Assembly: GCA_963701015.1 (NCBI GenBank)
Contig: OY969556.1
Span: forward strand, 4,154,001-4,218,000
DNA length: 64,000 nt
Direction of reading: 5' to 3'
Source: MFD09286-c1 sp963701015
GTDB taxonomy: Bacteria > Bacteroidota > Bacteroidia > Bacteroidales > DTGW01
Below the pieces are notes generated by a model. It saw nothing but the letters and a program-made list of their open reading frames with translations. It searched no databases and was not told the DNA's origin. Positions 8,654-16,486 of this stretch are shown here, piece after piece (position 1 is the first letter of the stretch; each line of letters starts with the position of its first letter). The translations under genes were made by a program, and so were the position numbers.

Positions 8654-11032
8654 TTAAAATGAATAACTTATTCCAAATTGAAAATTTCTTGGGTTTCCGG
8701 GAGTAAAACAAATATCAGTTAAAGGGACTTTTTCACCTTTCAATCGGGTAGTTGTTTCGAACTGTGCTTCGTTCCAATCGACATTAAAAATATTTTCACA
8801 ATTCACTGTAAAAGTAAATTGTTTGAATTTATAGTTTAAATTGGCATTTAATATTGTGTATCCATAAGCAGTATGTGTATTTGCCTCATCTCCTGGGCGA
8901 TCGCTGATTGAGCGGAAGCGGACAGCTCCACTAAAACAGCTATTACGTAAAACACTTAAACCACCCGATGCAACTAACCTTGGGGCAAGTGGTACAAAAT
9001 TGGAATCTTTCGGAAGGTTTAATTCAGTGGCATAAGCATATGATACATCTGCATCAAACCACAGCCACGATAAAATGGAATAGCGAGCTTCGGCATCAAA
9101 CCCAATGCGCTGTGTTGGGTTACTCAGTTCTGTTGTTCCTCCGTCACCGCTATACACGAATTCTTTTTGCAGGTAAAGATACCAGTATGCCAGGCTTAAA
9201 TGCAATTTGTCAAAAAGTTTGGTTTGCAAACCTATTTCAACTGCTGTTGCTTTTGGCAATGTTGTAATACCATTCATCGATGGGTCGAAATTATATTTTT
9301 GAAGCTTGGCATCAACCTGGCTATTGTTCATTCCATCCTGTTTCCAAGTAGAAGTGAGATTGCTTACTGTTTGACCGATAACCACATCACGGGCATCATT
9401 GGAATGGAATCCCTGACCAAAATTTAGGAATAAATCTAAATTTCGTGAAGGTGAAAAAATAAAATTAATTTTTGGACTGAAAACTGATTTATAAGCTGTT
9501 CCGGAGGCATGTGGCAATCCATTGTTTATTGAATCGAGTGCATTGTTCACCAAATCGTTTTTTGAAAATGTAAACAAATCCTGCCTTATTCCCCAAACCA
9601 TTCGTATCCGTGGACTAAAAACATATTCCTGTTCTGCCCAGGTAAACAGGTTTTGTTCATCAACCACATCATTTGTAAAAACATTCATCCTTATCCGGTT
9701 AGGACTGTGCCAAAGCTGTAAGGCAATGTCGTCGCCACGATAACCACAACTGACTTTGTTGATAATTTTTATTCCCATAAAGTCCGATGCAAACTTATAA
9801 GTTGAATTAACACCCATGATTGAACGGTGCTCAGTTTGTTCAATCATATCGCCGTTAACGGTATCGACCAAAAAGTAAGTAAAATCTGTAAAAAGTTTAA
9901 AATTATAATTGCTCATAAAAGCATGGGTTTCAAATTCATTTCCGGCATTGGTTAAAAAATTGTAGGCAATATTTATATTTTCCCTGTCAGTACTTCCGCC
10001 TTCGTTCGGATCAAGATATCCAAAACGTCCAATTAATCCTTCATTTACTGCACGTTCAGGGATTTGACCCGAAGCATTCCAACCAGTTGTATAGCCACTG
10101 AACGAAAATGTTAATTTACTGTCATGGGTAAGTTGGAAGAAATATTTTCCGAAGAAATTCATCCGTTGAAAATTTTCAGGGTTCTTGAATGGTCCGTCGG
10201 AATGAAAAAATTGTGTGGACAGATATCCGTTTTGCTCTTTTCCACCGTTATCGGGCTGGTATATGAAAGTATATTTTTGTGTGTTGAATTGGCCTCCTTC
10301 AATTTTAAAAAGGTTGTTGTCCAAAACATCTTTGGTTTTAAACGAAACTGCCCCTGCTGTGTAGAAATCGCCAAAATCGGGCAAATAGGGGCCTTTATTT
10401 ACTTCCATTTTATCAACAGTTTCAGCAATCAGGAAATGCAAATCGGCATAACCCTGGCCATGTGCATGGGTTGGCAGGTTAACCGGCATATTGTCCACGT
10501 TAATTGAAACATCGGTACCATGGTCGCAATCGAACCCTCGTAGAAAGATTTGTTCAGCTTTTCCTCCACCCTGATGTTGGGCAATAAATAGCCCTGGCAC
10601 CATGAGCAACATATCCTGGGTGGAACGGACCGGTTTTAACTGCATGTCAATAGCACTAATTTCCTGTGATGAAGCAGCTGAAACTGGTCGTGTCCCTTGA
10701 ACTGTAACTTCATCTATTCCAACCACTGATTCTTCAAGGTTAAAATCTACTGTGTCAGTTTTGTCTTCATTAACTTTAATTTCAATATTTTGTGGTTTAT
10801 AGCCAATTAATGAGCAGGTTAAAGTATAACTGCCAATTTGTATATTTCGAAGTTCATAATTTCCATTAATATTTGAAGTTGTTCCAATTAATGTGTTTTG
10901 GATTCTTATTACAGCTCCTGTGATTGTGGTGCCAGATTTTGTTTCCATTACTTTTCCAATGACTGAGACTGCATCATGGGCAAAGACAGTATAACCTGAA
11001 ATTATAAAAATTGTCAAAAATATTTTTTTCAT
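8654..11032 (-). CDS. TonB-dependent receptor, probable outer-membrane nickel importer
   Basis: An outer-membrane receptor of 792 residues. It has a signal peptide (1-18), a carboxypeptidase-regulatory-like beta domain (about 22-110), a plug domain (about 120-230), and a 22-strand-type barrel ending in an aromatic residue (FGISYSF). The plug contains an unusual histidine/aspartate-rich stretch, FDCDHGTD followed by NLPTHAHGQGYADLH, able to bind a metal. It sits between nikR and cbiM on the same strand, so I infer that it brings nickel or a nickel chelate across the outer membrane. The substrate is not shown by sequence. A weak NikR-like site lies in its 56-base upstream gap. Confidence 0.87.
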   Translation of the reverse strand: MKKIFLTIFIISGYTVFAHDAVSVIGKVMETKSGTTITGAVIRIQNTLIGTTSNINGNYELRNIQIGSYTLTCSLIGYKPQNIEIKVNEDKTDTVDFNLEESVVGIDEVTVQGTRPVSAASSQEISAIDMQLKPVRSTQDMLLMVPGLFIAQHQGGGKAEQIFLRGFDCDHGTDVSINVDNMPVNLPTHAHGQGYADLHFLIAETVDKMEVNKGPYLPDFGDFYTAGAVSFKTKDVLDNNLFKIEGGQFNTQKYTFIYQPDNGGKEQNGYLSTQFFHSDGPFKNPENFQRMNFFGKYFFQLTHDSKLTFSFSGYTTGWNASGQIPERAVNEGLIGRFGYLDPNEGGSTDRENINIAYNFLTNAGNEFETHAFMSNYNFKLFTDFTYFLVDTVNGDMIEQTEHRSIMGVNSTYKFASDFMGIKIINKVSCGYRGDDIALQLWHSPNRIRMNVFTNDVVDEQNLFTWAEQEYVFSPRIRMVWGIRQDLFTFSKNDLVNNALDSINNGLPHASGTAYKSVFSPKINFIFSPSRNLDLFLNFGQGFHSNDARDVVIGQTVSNLTSTWKQDGMNNSQVDAKLQKYNFDPSMNGITTLPKATAVEIGLQTKLFDKLHLSLAYWYLYLQKEFVYSGDGGTTELSNPTQRIGFDAEARYSILSWLWFDADVSYAYATELNLPKDSNFVPLAPRLVASGGLSVLRNSCFSGAVRFRSISDRPGDEANTHTAYGYTILNANLNYKFKQFTFTVNCENIFNVDWNEAQFETTTRLKGEKVPLTDICFTPGNPRNFQFGISYSF

Positions 11033-11040
11033 TTTGTGAA

Positions 11041-11071
11041 ATATGTTACGTATTATAAATTCGTGTTACTG
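11041..11071 (-). promoter_or_regulatory. Possible degenerate NikR site upstream of the TonB receptor
   Basis: ATATGTTAC (11041-11049) and GTGTTACTG (11063-11071) are separated by 13 bases, the same spacing as in the strong palindrome upstream of nikR. The left half matches that site at 7 of 9 positions, the right half at only 4 of 9. It could be a weaker operator for the receptor gene, or chance in AT-rich DNA. Confidence 0.3.
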
Positions 11072-11088
11072 TTGATATAAAAAAATAA

Positions 11089-11490
11089 TTATTCAGCCCG
11101 GCTCATTACCAATTTACCATGAATGATGCCTTTAATTCCTATTAATTTATCTGATAATTCTGTCAATCTGCTAGCAACACCTTTTACAGCAATAATTTCA
11201 AGGCAATTATTATGACTTAAATGGAAATGCTGTGATGATAAGATTACATCGAAATACTGATGTTGAACATCATTTGATTTTGTAGATACATCGCTTTTAT
11301 GATGATCATAAAGCATAATTACTGCTCCGGCTACAATGTTATTACATTGCCATTTTTTTTCAACAAGGTTTTTCTCAACTAAATGTTTGATTGCCTGTGA
11401 CCGGTTGGGGAAGTTATTTTCAATAACGTATGTATCGAGCGCTTTTAGAATATCTTCATCAAGGCTAACACCAAATCGTGCTAAAGACAT
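11089..11490 (-). CDS. nikR: Nickel-responsive transcriptional regulator NikR
   Basis: A 133-residue ribbon-helix-helix repressor that binds DNA when loaded with nickel. The N-terminal DNA-binding strand RFGVSLDEDIL and helix NRSQAIKHLVEK are followed by the ACT-like metal domain. The nickel ligands of E. coli NikR (His76, His87, His89, Cys95) are all present with a constant offset of one: His77, His88, His90 and Cys96 in HFHLSHNNCLE. It heads the uptake genes on the same strand and has its own palindromic operator overlapping the start codon. Confidence 0.95.
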   Translation of the reverse strand: MSLARFGVSLDEDILKALDTYVIENNFPNRSQAIKHLVEKNLVEKKWQCNNIVAGAVIMLYDHHKSDVSTKSNDVQHQYFDVILSSQHFHLSHNNCLEIIAVKGVASRLTELSDKLIGIKGIIHGKLVMSRAE

Positions 11491-11520
11491 TGTGTTACAA
11501 TTTTAAAATTCGTAGCACAA
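11490..11520 (-). promoter_or_regulatory. NikR operator (31-bp palindrome)
   Basis: TTGTGTTAC (11490-11498), a 13-base AT-rich spacer, and GTAGCACAA (11512-11520) form an inverted repeat matching at 8 of 9 positions per arm. It begins at the nikR start codon, where a bound repressor would block initiation. It resembles the GTGTTAC-N13/14-GTAACAC form of NikR box that I recall from comparative genomics, and differs from the E. coli GTATGA type. Autoregulation is inferred. Confidence 0.7.
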
Positions 11521-11652
11521 TATTAATAAGAAGTAAATTAAGAATCAATTTAAATTAGACTTTAACCTGCAAGACAAATTCCATATATAATAAGAATGTT
11601 ATAGTATTTCTAAAGTAATGAACTACCCCGCCGCAAGCAGCGGGGTATCAGC

Positions 11653-11671
11653 AGCCCTCTAAAAGAGGGCT
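11653..11671 (-). terminator. Hairpin over the transposase stop codon
   Basis: AGCCCTCT and AGAGGGCT form a perfect 8-bp stem with an AAA loop. It contains the TAG stop of the transposase at 11659-11661. It could end the transposase transcript or belong to the transposon end structure. Confidence 0.4.
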
Positions 11672-12120
11672 AATTGGATTACCTTGTGCAAGGTTTTATA
11701 TTCCTTTTCTATTCCTTGTTCTCTAACGTATTTTGAAATTACCCGCTCATCTCCAAATTTACTGACTGTATTCACATAATAACCGTCTGTCCAAAATTCT
11801 CCTCCCCATAATTTTTCCTTTACTTCTGGACACTGACGAAATATTTCTCTTGCCGTTATACTCTTTATTACTGTAATTATTTTAGTCGGACTATACATTG
11901 GAACTGCTTGAACCAAAAAATGAACATGATTGTCATCTGTTCCTATTTCAAGAAAATGTATCTGGTATCTTTTTGATATTTCAATACATGTTTCTTTTAG
12001 TAAATTGTCAACTGAATCGCTAAAAACAACTTTCCTATATTTAGCTGGACATACATAATGATACAGTAGTACTGAAACATTATGTGATTTGTGTATATAT
12101 TTGCTTTGTGCCATACACAA
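11659..12120 (-). CDS. tnpA: IS200/IS605-family transposase (TnpA, Y1 HUH enzyme)
   Basis: A 153-residue single-strand transposase. The HUH metal motif is HVHFL (His65, His67) and the nucleophile tyrosine is Tyr131 in ISKYVREQ, at the positions usual for TnpA. GEFWTDGYYVNTV is also typical of the family. The length is complete and I see no frameshift, so it may be active. A second ATG lies two codons inside (12114). No TnpB/IscB-like gene accompanies it, so it is of the IS200 type. It separates the nickel locus from the carboxylase operon. Confidence 0.9.
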   Translation of the reverse strand: MCMAQSKYIHKSHNVSVLLYHYVCPAKYRKVVFSDSVDNLLKETCIEISKRYQIHFLEIGTDDNHVHFLVQAVPMYSPTKIITVIKSITAREIFRQCPEVKEKLWGGEFWTDGYYVNTVSKFGDERVISKYVREQGIEKEYKTLHKVIQLALF

Positions 12121-12172
12121 AATTAATATTTCGCCGCAAGCGGCGGGGAATTTACCCTAAGAGATTAAAATA

Positions 12173-12706
12173 TTAGCCACGTTCAATTTCAACCAATAAA
12201 TCATCCTTCCCAACATTATCACCGGAAATAACTAAAATTTTACTGATCGTTCCTTTTAATGTAGAAGTTAAAGTATTTTGCATTTTCATAGCTTCGAGTA
12301 CCAGTAATGCTTCGCCAATATTCACTGTTTGCCCGGGCTCGACCATTATATCCAAAATTTTGCCTGGCATAGGAGCTTTAATTTTTTCAATTTTGTTGCC
12401 AGGGCTTAACGTTGAAAGTATTTTTTTTCGTTTAAGGGAGAAAGGCGTTTCAACTGTGAAAGAATAGCTTACACCATTCAAAAGTATTTCATATGCATTT
12501 TGCTGACGTGATACAATTTCAACAGGATACCGAATCCCATTTGCTGAAATAAGTGTAAAACCATCAGCTTCTTCAATTATTTCAACTTTTATTTTATGCT
12601 TTTTATAACTGTATTCGTAATTATTTTTCACCGCAAATTCATACTCAGCATTTTCATTCCCAAATGCAATAAGTTTTGTCTGAGGTTCCGAAGTATTTTC
12701 TTTCAT
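12173..12706 (-). CDS. Biotin carboxyl carrier subunit of an acyl-CoA carboxylase
   Basis: A 177-residue carrier that shuttles carboxybiotin between the biotin carboxylase and the carboxyltransferase. The C-terminal biotinyl domain (about 108-177) has PMPGKILDI and the biotinylation motif EAMKMQNTL, with the target lysine at 141. The N-terminal 100 residues form the beta-rich domain that binds the partner subunits. It follows the biotin carboxylase gene by 62 bases on the same strand. Confidence 0.9.
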   Translation of the reverse strand: MKENTSEPQTKLIAFGNENAEYEFAVKNNYEYSYKKHKIKVEIIEEADGFTLISANGIRYPVEIVSRQQNAYEILLNGVSYSFTVETPFSLKRKKILSTLSPGNKIEKIKAPMPGKILDIMVEPGQTVNIGEALLVLEAMKMQNTLTSTLKGTISKILVISGDNVGKDDLLVEIERG

Positions 12707-12768
12707 TCTTTTTGTTCGTTAATTATTCTGAAATGCAGGTAAAGCCCAATAATTTTCAAAATTTAATT

Positions 12769-14169
12769 TTATAAATGTCTTATTCTTTTATTAAGTACCC
12801 ACGGATCAATTCCGGTTTCAGGTCCTGTAACAGGTGTGGTTTCATGTGTATGTGTATATACAGCCATTAAAGCAGCAAGCATTTCTTCATTTTCTTCCCT
12901 GTAAACGGTTGATTCTAATTTAGTTTCAATAAATGAAGTATCAAAATTTCCGGAACAGAAATCTTTATTATGCAATACTGCTTTGCAAAATGGAATGGTT
13001 GTTTTAATCCCTTTTACATGAAATTGTTGTAATGAAGATAAAGAAAGTTCTATGGCTTCAGCTCGGTTTTTGCCATGAACAATAAGTTTTGCAACCATTG
13101 AATCAAACCAGGGAGTTATTTCTGAACCCGGAACAATGCCTGTATCAATACGAATATTATTTCCCTGAGGAAGCCTAAGGTTACGAATAATTCCCATACT
13201 TGGTGTAAAACCTGATTGAACATCTTCAGCATTAATGCGGCATTCAATTGACCAGCCGTTAAGTTTAATATCTTTTTGTTCAACTGGCAATGTTTCACCG
13301 GCAGCAATTTTTATTTGTAATTCAACTAAATCAATACCTGTTATCATTTCAGTTACCGGATGCTCAACCTGAATGCGGGTATTCATTTCCATGAAATAAA
13401 ACTCACCATTTTTGCCAAGCAAAAATTCGACCGTTCCAAGACTTTGGTATTTTACAGCCTTTGCCAATGAAATTGCTGCATTGGCCATTTTAGTGCGAAG
13501 TTTATTATCTAATGCCGATGATGGAGCTTCTTCCAATAATTTCTGATGTTTTCGTTGAACTGAACATTCACGTTCACCCAGATGAATTACATTTCCAAAA
13601 TTATCGGCTGCAATTTGGAACTCAATATGTTTTGGATTTTCAAGGTATTTTTCAATAAAAACTGATGGATCGTTAAAAGCGTTTAGTGCTTCAGATGAGG
13701 CAGTTTTAAACATTTGAGCCATTTCGGAACTTTCACGTACTATTCGCATTCCGCGGCCACCACCACCTGCTGCTGCTTTAATTATTATTGGATAACCGGT
13801 TGTTTTTGCTATTTTCAAGGCTTCTTCAACCGTTTTTACTGAGCCTTTACTACCTCCAAGCATTGGAACCCCACTTTTGGCGGCATATTCTTTGGCAGTA
13901 ATTTTATCGCCCATTGCCCTGATTACTTCTGGTGAAGGGCCTATAAAGATTATACCTTCCTCTTGGCAACGTTGCGCAAACATTGCATTTTCCGACAAAT
14001 AACCATAACCGGGATGAACAGACTGGATACTATATAATTTAGCAATTCTGACTAAATTTTCAATATCAAGAAATTCGGGAGTTTTAGCTTCAACTTCAGG
14101 GAAATCAATTATTGAATCCACAGCTGATAGGTAAACAGCATTGGGTTCTTTCCTGGTCCAGGATCGCAT
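12769..14169 (-). CDS. accC: Biotin carboxylase subunit of acyl-CoA carboxylase, main part (frameshifted at its 5' end)
   Basis: ATP-dependent carboxylation of biotin. The piece contains the ATP-grasp domain: KAAAGGGGRGMRIV glycine loop, HIEFQIAADNFGNVIHLGERECS, EMNTRIQVEHPVTEM with catalytic Glu/Arg, and a C-terminal biotin-carboxylase domain ending near 460. The apparent ATG at 14169 is out of place. The family N-terminus MIKSVLIANRGEIAIRI is encoded immediately upstream in another frame, and the two frames meet at about 14160-14166. Removing one base there would join them into about 494 residues, the normal size. Confidence 0.88.
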   Translation of the reverse strand: MRSWTRKEPNAVYLSAVDSIIDFPEVEAKTPEFLDIENLVRIAKLYSIQSVHPGYGYLSENAMFAQRCQEEGIIFIGPSPEVIRAMGDKITAKEYAAKSGVPMLGGSKGSVKTVEEALKIAKTTGYPIIIKAAAGGGGRGMRIVRESSEMAQMFKTASSEALNAFNDPSVFIEKYLENPKHIEFQIAADNFGNVIHLGERECSVQRKHQKLLEEAPSSALDNKLRTKMANAAISLAKAVKYQSLGTVEFLLGKNGEFYFMEMNTRIQVEHPVTEMITGIDLVELQIKIAAGETLPVEQKDIKLNGWSIECRINAEDVQSGFTPSMGIIRNLRLPQGNNIRIDTGIVPGSEITPWFDSMVAKLIVHGKNRAEAIELSLSSLQQFHVKGIKTTIPFCKAVLHNKDFCSGNFDTSFIETKLESTVYREENEEMLAALMAVYTHTHETTPVTGPETGIDPWVLNKRIRHL

Positions 14170-14254
14170 AGGTTTTTATTCCCATTCGCTTTGCTGTTCG
14201 GGCAATACGGATGGCAATCTCACCCCTGTTTGCTATAAGTACAGATTTAATCAT
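14105..14254 (-). pseudogene. accC: Biotin carboxylase N-terminal fragment (upstream of a frameshift)
   Basis: Starting at ATG 14254-14252, 18 bases after the carboxyltransferase gene, this frame reads MIKSVLIANRGEIAIRI, the conserved biotin carboxylase N-terminus, up to MGIKTYAI. It then leaves the family sequence and stops after 49 codons. The homologous sequence continues as WTRKEPNAVYLSAVDS in the frame of the main piece. It is thus the 5' end of that gene, separated by a one-base insertion (or sequencing error) in or next to a CC pair. Confidence 0.8.
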
Positions 14255-14271
14255 TCTTTTGAAAATTAATT

Positions 14272-15813
14272 TTACAATGGTGTATTTCCATGTTTACGAC
14301 GCGGAATGCTTACTGATTTTTTATCTAAGCTTTTTAATGCCAGAATAATTTTTCCACGCGTATGAGCCGGGTCAATAACCTCATCAATAAATCCCTTTTC
14401 ATCAGCGATGTAAGGATTGGCTATCTCATTTCGGTATTTTTGTGCCAGTTCTTTTTTCAATGCTGCCGGGCTTTTAGATTCAGCAAGTTCCTTACGGTAT
14501 AAAATAGCAATAGCGCCTTCTGGTCCCATAACAGCAATCTCTGCTGTAGGCCAGGCAAAGTTAAAATCGCCACCAATTCCTTTACTGTTCATTACAATAT
14601 ATGCACCTCCATATGATTTGCGAAGGATAACCGTAATTTTTGGTACTGTTGCATAAGTATAGGCATATAGTAATTTTGCCCCATGACGAATAATACCTGC
14701 ATGTTCCTGATCGGTACCAGGCAGGAATCCCGGAACATCTTCGAGTGTAACAATAGGAATATTAAAACAGTCACAAAAGTTGATGAAACGGGCTGCTTTA
14801 ACCGATGAGTCAATATCAAGTGTTCCTGCCATTACTTTTGGCTGGTTGGCTACAATTCCAACCACATAACCACCAAAACGAGCAAGGCCTGTAATAATGT
14901 TTGGGGCATGGTTCTCAGCAATTTCAAGAAATTTACCCTTATCAGTAATTAATTTAATTATATCACGTACATCATAGGGTTTATCTGGGTCATCGGGAAC
15001 TATATCACGCAAAGCTTCCTCAATTCTTTCTACAGGATCTTCAGTAGTAACAAAAGGCGGATTTTCAATATTATTCGATGGTAAGTACGAAAGTAACATT
15101 TTAATTCCCAAAATTGCATTTTCATCATCGTTAAATACAAAATCGGCAACACCTGATTTTACTGCATGAACTGATGCTCCGCCCAATTCTTCTGGTGTAA
15201 CAGATTCATTGAGAACTTCTTTTACAACATCTGGGCCAGTCACGAACATATAACTTGTTGAAGCCGTCATAAAAATAAAATCGGTAAGTGCGGGAGAATA
15301 AACAGCACCACCAGCAGCCGGACCCATAATGGCAGATATTTGTGGAATTACCCCAGAGGCTAATACATTTCTACGAAAAATATTGGCATATCCTGTAAGG
15401 CTACCTACACCTTCCTGGATACGAGCTCCACCAGAATCAATAAGTCCCACAACCGGTGACCCGGTTTTAAGCGCCATATCCTGAATTTTCACAATTTTAG
15501 AAGCATGTACCGAACCCAATGACCCTCCAAGAACATTGAAATCCTGCGAAAAAGCATAAACCTGTTTGCCATTAACTGTGCCGAATCCGGTAATTACACC
15601 ATCGCCATAAGCGGTCGACGATTTTCCGAACGAAACGCTCGCCGGAGGTGAAAACATATCTAATTCTTCAAAAGTTCCTTCGTCGAATAGTAACTGAATA
15701 CGTTCACGGGCTGTTAATTTCCCACGATTGTGTTGTTTTTGAAAATATTCCTGGTTATATTGTTTTTTAAGTAATTGTTGTCTTTCCGTAAATTTCTCAA
15801 ATGCCTTTCCCAT
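14272..15813 (-). CDS. Acyl-CoA carboxylase carboxyltransferase (beta) subunit, propionyl-CoA carboxylase/MmdA type
   Basis: A 513-residue carboxyltransferase that moves CO2 from carboxybiotin to an acyl-CoA. Conserved crotonase-fold motifs are present: RGKLTARERIQLLFD at the N-terminus, GLIDSGGARIQEGVGSL, GPAAGGAVYSPAL, the second-half VPGFLPGTDQEHAGIIRHGAKLLYA region, and RKSYGGAYIVM. The presence of a biotin carboxylase and carrier in the same operon makes an ATP-driven carboxylase more likely than a Na+-pumping decarboxylase. The substrate (propionyl- or acetyl-CoA) is not decided by what I can see. First gene of the operon. Confidence 0.9.
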   Translation of the reverse strand: MGKAFEKFTERQQLLKKQYNQEYFQKQHNRGKLTARERIQLLFDEGTFEELDMFSPPASVSFGKSSTAYGDGVITGFGTVNGKQVYAFSQDFNVLGGSLGSVHASKIVKIQDMALKTGSPVVGLIDSGGARIQEGVGSLTGYANIFRRNVLASGVIPQISAIMGPAAGGAVYSPALTDFIFMTASTSYMFVTGPDVVKEVLNESVTPEELGGASVHAVKSGVADFVFNDDENAILGIKMLLSYLPSNNIENPPFVTTEDPVERIEEALRDIVPDDPDKPYDVRDIIKLITDKGKFLEIAENHAPNIITGLARFGGYVVGIVANQPKVMAGTLDIDSSVKAARFINFCDCFNIPIVTLEDVPGFLPGTDQEHAGIIRHGAKLLYAYTYATVPKITVILRKSYGGAYIVMNSKGIGGDFNFAWPTAEIAVMGPEGAIAILYRKELAESKSPAALKKELAQKYRNEIANPYIADEKGFIDEVIDPAHTRGKIILALKSLDKKSVSIPRRKHGNTPL

Positions 15814-16036
15814 ATTTAAATAATTTCAGAAATATAAAATTTAATAGCTGAAACAAAAAAAGATCTCACAAGTTCGCAAATGTAAATAATTAAGTTTAAT
15901 TCTTAAAAGCATACAATATTGTTGATGGTAAGATCTTTAAGAATTATGAACGATGAAATAGATTGAATTTTGCTGAATAGATATGAATACTTATGAAGAT
16001 TTATATTGATACTCAAAAATAATAAGTTGGTTCAAT
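15814..16036. other. Intergenic stretch, no gene seen
   Basis: AT-rich DNA upstream of the carboxylase operon and before the MITE-like repeat. It should contain the promoter of the carboxyltransferase gene, but I could not pick a convincing TTG/TAnnTTTG pair. Confidence 0.4.
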
Positions 16037-16187
16037 TTAATTCTACTTTAACAGATTCGAAAACCAAACTGTTTTTACCCTTAATCCCTAAAGGGAACAG
16101 TTTGATTTTCAGCTTTCACCCTTTAGGGTTTGGGGTAAATAAAGCTGAAAATCTTAAAAGACAGTTAATGTGTTAAAGTAGGATTAA
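16037..16187 (+). repeat. MITE-like element, copy A (151 bp)
   Basis: The ends are TTAATTCTACTTTAACA and, inverted, TGTTAAAGTAGGATTAA: a 17-bp terminal inverted repeat with one mismatch. Inside are two stem-loops, one with arms CAAACTGTT/AACAGTTTG and one with arms ATTTTCAGCTTT/AAAGCTGAAAAT. There is no coding capacity. A second copy of the same length lies inverted at 36939-37089 and differs at only a handful of positions, mostly one patch near an end. The TTAA at each border may be a target duplication. The mobilising transposase is not in the window. Confidence 0.75.
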
Positions 16188-16326
16188 ATGAAATATAATA
16201 CTAACTATAATGAAATATTTATACCTCTTTTTATCCTAAACTTGTTGGATGTATTTTTTTTGAAATTAATAATTTTAAGTTAACTATTGATTTTATTATA
16301 ATCAAGTAATTAATGGGATAGAAAGT

Positions 16327-16398
16327 TGTCCTGCCAGGGGTCGAACCTGGGCTCTTCTGATCCAGAGACAGACGTGTTGCCAATTACACCACAGGACA
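16327..16398 (-). tRNA. tRNA-Gln (anticodon CUG)
   Basis: The 72-nt minus-strand sequence folds as a tRNA. It has a 7-bp acceptor stem (TGTCCTG/CAGGACA), D-stem GTGT/ACAC, a 7-base anticodon loop CTCTGGA giving CUG, and T-arm CCAGG-TTCGACC-CCTGG. No CCA is encoded. The anticodon stem (TCTGT/TCAGA) has a T-T mismatch at the loop-closing pair; the other four pairs are intact. A TACCTTTG promoter box lies 12 bases upstream. Confidence 0.93.
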
Positions 16399-16410
16399 AT
16401 TTTGTGTCGG

Positions 16411-16418
16411 CAAAGGTA
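16411..16418 (-). promoter_or_regulatory. -7 box (TACCTTTG) of the tRNA-Gln gene
   Basis: On the minus strand the bases read TACCTTTG, an exact match to the Bacteroidetes TAnnTTTG -7 element, ending 12 bases before the tRNA 5' end. No clear TTTG -33 element is present. Confidence 0.5.
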
Positions 16419-16460
16419 ATGAAATATTTATTTTCACATATTATGGGTAAAATGTTTTTT

Positions 16461-16468
16461 TACCTTTG
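16461..16468 (+). promoter_or_regulatory. -7 box (TACCTTTG) at the head of the polysaccharide cluster
   Basis: An identical TACCTTTG on the plus strand, 18 bases upstream of the acetyltransferase ATG at 16487. With the tRNA box it forms a divergent promoter pair 42 bases apart. It is a good candidate for the main promoter of the sugar genes that follow. No -33 TTTG is evident. Confidence 0.5.
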
Positions 16469-16486
16469 TCTGTTTTCAAAAATAAA

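Larger units (their letters stand above)
11621..12150 (-). mobile_element. IS200/IS605-like element with hairpin ends
   Basis: A single small transposase gene is bracketed by GC-rich imperfect hairpins unlike the surrounding AT-rich DNA. At one end, ACCCCGCCGC and GCAGCGGGGT (11625-11646) pair around a two-base loop. At the other, CGCCGC and GCGGCG (12132-12145) do the same, and the two hairpins share the sequence CGCCGCAAGC. A further hairpin (11653-11671) covers the transposase stop codon. Subterminal hairpins read as single strands, without terminal inverted repeats, are the hallmark of this family. Exact borders cannot be set without an empty site. Confidence 0.65.

Noticed and set aside
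8654..11089. Cobalamin riboswitch before the TonB receptor or cbiM
   Set aside because: The gap upstream of the receptor is only 56 bases and the one before cbiM about 125 bases; I see no B12-box-like sequence. NikR in the locus explains regulation better.
14417..14656. Plus-strand open frame inside the carboxyltransferase gene
   Set aside because: It is antisense to a strongly conserved coding region and has no family signature.
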